64,000 nt of DNA, taken from assembly GCF_904849725.1 (NCBI RefSeq), contig NC_058521.1, positions 434,328,676-434,392,675 on the forward strand, in the 5' to 3' direction. The notes under the pieces were generated by a model. The model saw nothing but the letters and a program-made list of their open reading frames with translations, did no database searches and was not told the DNA's origin. The position numbers were made by a program, and so were the translations under genes. The first letter of the stretch is position 1; each line of letters opens with the position of its first letter. Source of the DNA: Hordeum vulgare subsp. vulgare. Its lineage: Eukaryota; Streptophyta; Magnoliopsida; Poales; Poaceae. Of the stretch, positions 59,303 through 64,000 are shown in pieces.

Positions 59303-60369
59303 TTAAAATAATAAGCTAACTAACTAATGTAGTCAGTCCTATCCTATTTTGTTGAGAAATCAACCCATCCATTGTTAATTCCACCATGATGAAAAATTGA
59401 ACGTGACAAGCAAAGGAAAGCAAAGAGGCTACGTGAATTGGTCAATGGACTATTATCGTATTTCACTCATGGGATAGAGAATGTGGGATCAGATGACAAA
59501 CTGAAGGTGGTGTTCCATTCTGTGTCTCTACAACAATACAATCTTACATTCAATACATTCATTCATCAGCAAACAAATCCCCACAAAACAAAGTTTCTTG
59601 CCGGTGCTTGGCACACGGTTGGGGGCATGGGGAGGGGATCTCACCAGATGATGAGTTCCTGCCGGAGGAGGGGATATGATGAGGAGAGCAAGGGTTAGGC
59701 GCCTCTATCTGGCCATAAGGAGTCGTCGTTGCCGCGCCATAACCTCGGAATTCCCCGTGTGAGCCATGGAGGCCCGCCTCCACCTGCAAATACTTCGCTC
59801 CGCCGCGCCGCCGCCGTTCTGCATAGAGCAGACACATCATCCCGAGTCACTGTAGCTGTCGCGTTGATTTGATCCAGAAGCTGTGCTCAAGCGCCGAAAC
59901 GGGGGCAACAAGCGGACAGAGTTACGACCGCGGAGGCGGGTGGGTTGAGATCGACAACAGTGGTGGTTGAGGTCGGCCGCAGCGGCAAGTGGTGTGGCAA
60001 CGGCCTAGGCACACGCCAGGGTGGACCAGGGTCGACGTGGTGCGCTCGAGCGCCGCAATGGGGGCAGTGAGCGGGGAGAAGTACGGCCGCGGAGGCGGGT
60101 GGGTTGAGATCGGCAGCGGTGGTGATTGAGGTCGGCCGCGGCGGCGAGTGGTGTGGCCGCGGCCTGGGCACAAGCCAGGGTGGCCGAGGATCGACGGAAG
60201 GAGGCGATGCGTACGGGTATAATTTTTTGCAGAGAATCGTTTTTCCTTTTACGTTGCAGATAAATGATGGAGCGTGGGTTGAATAACAAAAATTACAGGG
60301 GCTTTTTTATAAAAATGCCGCGTTGGGTTTTCCGACGGAAGCAATAGCCTCTTTATTATTAGGTATAGA

Positions 60370-61986
60370 TATATATAGAAATATAATAATTAATTTAGAG
60401 TACACGACAAGGTAGGACAAATCCTAGTCTATCTCATATTTTTTAATAATCAATATACTTCACACCCCCCGTAGTCACCACGGTAGCGACGCACACGGTG
60501 AGACTGGAGAAGAATCTGAAGGTAAGCCCACGGTCATCCCCTAAAATTGTAACGGTCGATGCATCGCGGAAGTTGTGGCTGGGTGGAAACAAAGGTTGCT
60601 CAAGCAAGGCGGTAGCCCTTTGTGCTGATGTCGAGGTAGCCGAGAGCGTAGGATGGTGTAGCCGTGGTCGAGGTAGTCGTGGGAGGAACGTCGTGGTCGA
60701 TGTCGAGTCAGGGTAGTCGGTGTCGAGGAAGTCGCCGTGAAGCCACGGGTGCAAGGAGGTGCCGAGTTAGTCATGAGCGACGTGGTGTCGAAGTAGTGGT
60801 GCTTCGGGAAGAAGATGTAGTTGAGACGTGTCGCGCCGGGTTTGCCAAGCCCGAGGACACATCATGGATGAAGGCACACATCAATGTTGCCGGCAGTGGG
60901 CATGCGTAGACGGACGAAGTCGATGTTGGCGATGCGTCGCTCCAGGTTTGCCACGCCTGGGAGCACATCGGGGACAAAGGCACACGTCGGTGTTGCCAGC
61001 ACCGGGCATGCGTAGATGGGGACCTGCACAAGCTGATATGCCATGTCGAGGAGGCTAGCAGAGAAGGACTCGACGACGGTTGTGGCGTAAATCGGCAGGG
61101 GACGATGTTGCCCTCGATGGTCAGAGTAGACAAAGTTGTCGGGGTAGAAGACAACGATGCTAGCGATGAGCTGGTGCTGGACGGAGATGAAGGAGGTGGA
61201 CAGGCGGCGCGGCTCTGGTGAGCGAGTTGCAGCTGCGTCGAAGGAGAGTGGTGACGGCGGCCTGCCGGCAACAGCGGCAGCTGGTTACGAACGTGACGAC
61301 GATGCTCGAAGTAGGCGAGGAAGAACCAAACAGCGTGAAGAAGACCGACGCGGACGATGGCGTTCCCGCGCCGAAGGAGATGGAACGGCGCATACCAAAG
61401 GAAGTCAGCGCGCGGGAACGGCGGAGTGGACCATGCGCCGCGGCGCTATTGTCTGATGGGACGACGAAGCGGCAGCGCGCGAGTTGGGGCGACGACGAAA
61501 AGACCTCGAGGTGGCAGGATGGACCGCGTGCCGCGTTGCGATGGCCTAAGGTGCGGCGTAGCGGCGCTGCGCGGGTTAGTGCATCCATGAGGATACCCTC
61601 GTGCGGCGGCGAGGACCGCGTGTCGCGGCACTACCGCCCGAAGAGGTGGTCTAGCAGCGGCTCACGGGTCGCAGGACCACGTGTCACGGCACTACGACCC
61701 AAAGGGGCGATGGAGCGACAACACGTGAATTAGTGCAGCCACAGAGAGAGCCACGGGGTGATGGCGCTACGACCCGATGAGGCGATGCATCAACAGCCTG
61801 GTGATCGGTCGGTGGAGGGGCACGCTTTACTCGGTACAGTCTTCATGGAACATGTGAAGGCGCGCGCAACCGATGGGCCAGATCGGTTGCACGGCGTAGA
61901 TGAGGTGGACTGCAAATAGGTGGGTGATGAATCCAATCGTGCTCGAGGTCCGGGTCGTCGCTCGAAGGAGGAAGATTGGTGGCATG
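60370..61986. other. unassigned CpG-rich stretch with imperfect tandem repeats
   Basis: After about 100 AT-rich bases, 60480-61985 is CpG-rich with open frames on both strands but no recognised domain. Units starting at 60836 and 60942 (about 106 bp) share GGTTTGCCA and GGGCATGCGTAGA blocks. At 61625-61790 a shorter unit containing GGCRCTACGACCC recurs three times. Possibly the interior of an unrecognised retroelement. Confidence 0.35.
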
Positions 61987-62686
61987 TGTTGGGGAACGTT
62001 GCATGGGAAACAAAAAATTTCCTATGCTCACCAAGATCGATTTAGGAGATGCACATCTATGAGAGGAGAGATTGAATCTACATACCCTTGTAGATCTCTA
62101 AGCGAAAGCGTTCAAGAACGCGGTTGATGTAGTGGTACGTCTTCGCGATCCAATCACGATCCGTCCCACGAACTCCCGATCAAGCACCAAACGGACGACA
62201 CCTCCGCGTTCAACACTCGTACAGCTTAGCGACGCCTTCACCTCCTGGATCTAGCGAGCGACGGTGAAGTAGCAGCCTGAGTCCTCCGACAGCACGACGG
62301 CATGGTGAGGTGATGGTGATGACAGCTCAGCACGGCTTCACTGTGTGATGTTTAGAGGAGAAGATCTACGAGGGAGAGGAGGAGCAGCGCCGTGACAAGA
62401 TGTTGTGGTGCTGCTCTCTCTCTACCTCTCTATATATAGGGGGAAAGGAGGAGGAGAGGGCGCACTAGGGTTTCCTCTAGGGGCCGGCGGCCAAGGTGGG
62501 GCAGCGGCTAGGGTTGGGTGGCCCCTCCCACTTGGTGCTTTGCCACCCAAGTTGGGCTGGCCGTCGCCCTAGGAGGAGGCCTCACCCCTTCGCCCGAACT
62601 GGGCTGGGGCTGCGCCCAACCCTTTGGTAGGCTGCGGTCCCCCCTCCTTGGCCCATGAGCCCCCTCTCACAGCCCCACATCTAGAC
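61987..62686 (-). repeat. copia-type LTR fragment (minus strand)
   Basis: The left edge TGTTGGGGAACGTTGCATGG is the reverse of the CCCCAACA end of BARE/WIS-type LTRs, and the next 100 bases align with the end of the copia-2 LTR (31250-31368). A CTATATATAG promoter-like stretch is at about 62429-62440. The right limit is unclear: it may stop near 62686 or at 63126, where CCAACA reads TGTTGG on the minus strand. No target duplication fits either end. Confidence 0.6.
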
Positions 62687-63681
62687 TTGTTTGTCATTGC
62701 ATTTCATGCATGCATTTCTATTTTTTTTTCTTTTGAAAATGAAATGAGGAGTGATCAAGCCTCATCATTTAAATTTTTGTCAAACAAGCAACATAAAAAT
62801 TGCTTCAAATTGATACAGGGAAATGTTCTTGATTTTCCAATAAAATATTGGACTGAGATAAAAATGTCAACCAATATTTTTGGATCACAGAATCATTTCA
62901 TATTGGGCATTTGAATTAATTCAACCCTATTTGCATTGGATTTATAAATGCTATAAAAAATTTATAGATCCAATAATTCTGGAAATTGGTGAGTGGTTTT
63001 GAATATATTATAAGAGGCCACATATAGATTTTCAGAAATTTATTAAGTGATTTGGTATTTTAAACAAATCGAAACAAACCGCAGAAAATAGAAAACAACA
63101 AAAAAAAGAACAAACCTGCACCAACATGGCCTTGTAGCCAGCCCACTAGGCAGCCCAACCCATCCAGCGCAGTGCCTTCTTCAACCTTTTTCCACAAGGC
63201 GAGGTAGCTGCGTGGAGCACGCACGGCCGAGCCGTGCCACCTACTGCTTGCCACGTACGAGGCGCCCCCGAGCCTATCTTCATGCCCTGGAGATGCCCCG
63301 CAACCTCCTCCCGCTTATCCCTCGCTCTCTGCTCGCCCTGGACCTCTTCCCCTCTCGATCTCTAGGATCACCGAGACCCACTAGAGAGCGCCACCGTTGC
63401 AGCCGTGCCCATCGTCGCCCACTCGCTGCATTTACTTGTCTAGAAGACCGACCGTGCACCTCTCGTATCCTTGCCCAAGGAATCAAGCCCAGAAGCTTTC
63501 CATCGCCGTCATCATCGCCGGCCGCCGAACCTCCCCGACGTCGATTCGCAGCAACCGAAGATTCCCCGATCTCTACGTCTGCACCAATCAAACGTCTCTA
63601 AGCTCCTGCGTCGAATCCCCCTAAACATGTGGCCTGTCCCTCACCGTAGCCATCGCCCCCTTGCTGACCGTAGCGCGACGC
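62687..63681. other. unassigned stretch, AT-rich then CpG/C-rich
   Basis: 62690-63110 is AT-rich; 63127-63681 is C-rich with open but unrecognised frames. It could be the rest of an LTR or a retroelement leader. Confidence 0.35.
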
Positions 63682-64000
63682 TGATACATCTCCATCGTAT
63701 CTACTTTTCCAAGCTCTTTTGCCCTTGTTTTGGACTCTAATTTGCATGATTTGAATGGAACTAACCTGTACTGACGCTATTTTCAGCAGAATTGCCTTGG
63801 TCTTATTTTTGTGCAGAAATCAAAGTTCTCCAAACGTCCTGGAAATTTACGGGGAGCAGTTTTGGAAAATAAGAAAAATATCTGCGCCAAGTTCCACCTC
63901 AGGGGGTGGGCCAGTGGGCCACAAGCCCTAGCTCCGCCACCACCCCCTGGTGGCGGTGGGCAGGCTTGTGGGGCCCACACGGCTCTGCCGCCCCCAATCT
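63682..64000 (+). repeat. start of a gypsy LTR, truncated by the window edge
   Basis: TGATACATCTCCATCGTATC opens an LTR of a third TGATAC gypsy family; a GC-rich hairpin with CCACAAGCC / GGCTTGTGG arms follows at 63919-63972, as in families A and B. Continues beyond the window. Confidence 0.75.

Noticed and set aside
58141..60369. Reading the region as one palindromic transposon with about 1.1-kb TIRs
   Set aside because: The 3' Helitron ends and the displaced 79-base piece at 58070-58148 show two Helitrons, one inside the other.
61987..63126. Solo copia LTR from TGTTGG at 61987 to CCAACA at 63126
   Set aside because: Tips look right, but the flanks GCATG and TGGCC do not match, and the AT-rich right half has no recognised LTR similarity; kept only as an LTR fragment.

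Overview
The window is plant nuclear DNA, almost certainly from a Triticeae grass (wheat, barley or a close relative). It holds no convincing ordinary host gene, no tRNA or rRNA, and nothing prokaryotic. Almost every base that can be assigned belongs to a transposable element, and the families (a BARE-1/WIS type copia element, gypsy LTRs beginning TGATACGTCTC, Helitrons ending in a hairpin plus CTAG, CACTA, Stowaway, Tourist and hAT MITEs) are typical of large Triticeae genomes. Family names are from memory and were not checked against a database.

Layout. 1-3746: right part of a Helitron carrying a decayed RPA70-like gene, ending in a hairpin and CTAG. 3784-8907: complete copia element (5-bp TSD GGAAC, LTRs about 95% identical) whose gag-pol has one in-frame stop. 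About 9240-50820: one LINE on the minus strand, cut into four pieces by nested insertions. Read from right to left the pieces carry ORF1 (50819 to 48920 and 47301 to about 46970), endonuclease (46321 to 45833) and linker (to 45146), the first half of the reverse transcriptase (32101 to 31369), and the C-terminal zinc-binding domain (9959 to 9389).

Inside the LINE from left to right: 9960-20415 is a jumble of a gypsy family called A here (minus-strand LTR and 3' internal part, a plus-strand element with both LTRs truncated, and a second minus-strand LTR). 20416-31368 is the 3' end of a plus-strand copia element, whose 3' LTR is split by a near-pristine BARE-1-like copia element at 21316-30248 (TSD ATACC, LTRs about 99% identical). 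32102-45145 is a complete but old gypsy element of family B, itself carrying a 4.3-kb CACTA element (34347-38654), a family A solo LTR (40024-41671) and a hAT-type MITE (43915-44102). 47302-48919 is another family A solo LTR.

Right of the LINE: a perfect 39-bp-arm hairpin (51307-51400), a Stowaway MITE (52083-52314), a long-TIR MULE-like element (54115-55299), a Tourist-like MITE (56844-57115), an (AT)48 microsatellite, and one short Helitron inserted in opposite orientation into a sibling (58070-60369). Then follow an unassigned CpG-rich stretch, a copia-type LTR fragment from 61987, and the start of another gypsy LTR at 63682 that runs out of the window.

Relative ages can be read from the nesting: the LINE came first, then gypsy B and copia-2, then the insertions within them, with the BARE-1 copy most recent. 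Neither gypsy family encodes pol here; both carry only a gag-like ORF and would depend on enzymes supplied in trans. The most unusual observations are former primer-binding sites now lying inside family A LTRs, PPT-like motifs repeated inside the gypsy interiors, a 45-nt internal block conserved between the two gypsy families, and the exact Helitron-in-Helitron insertion.
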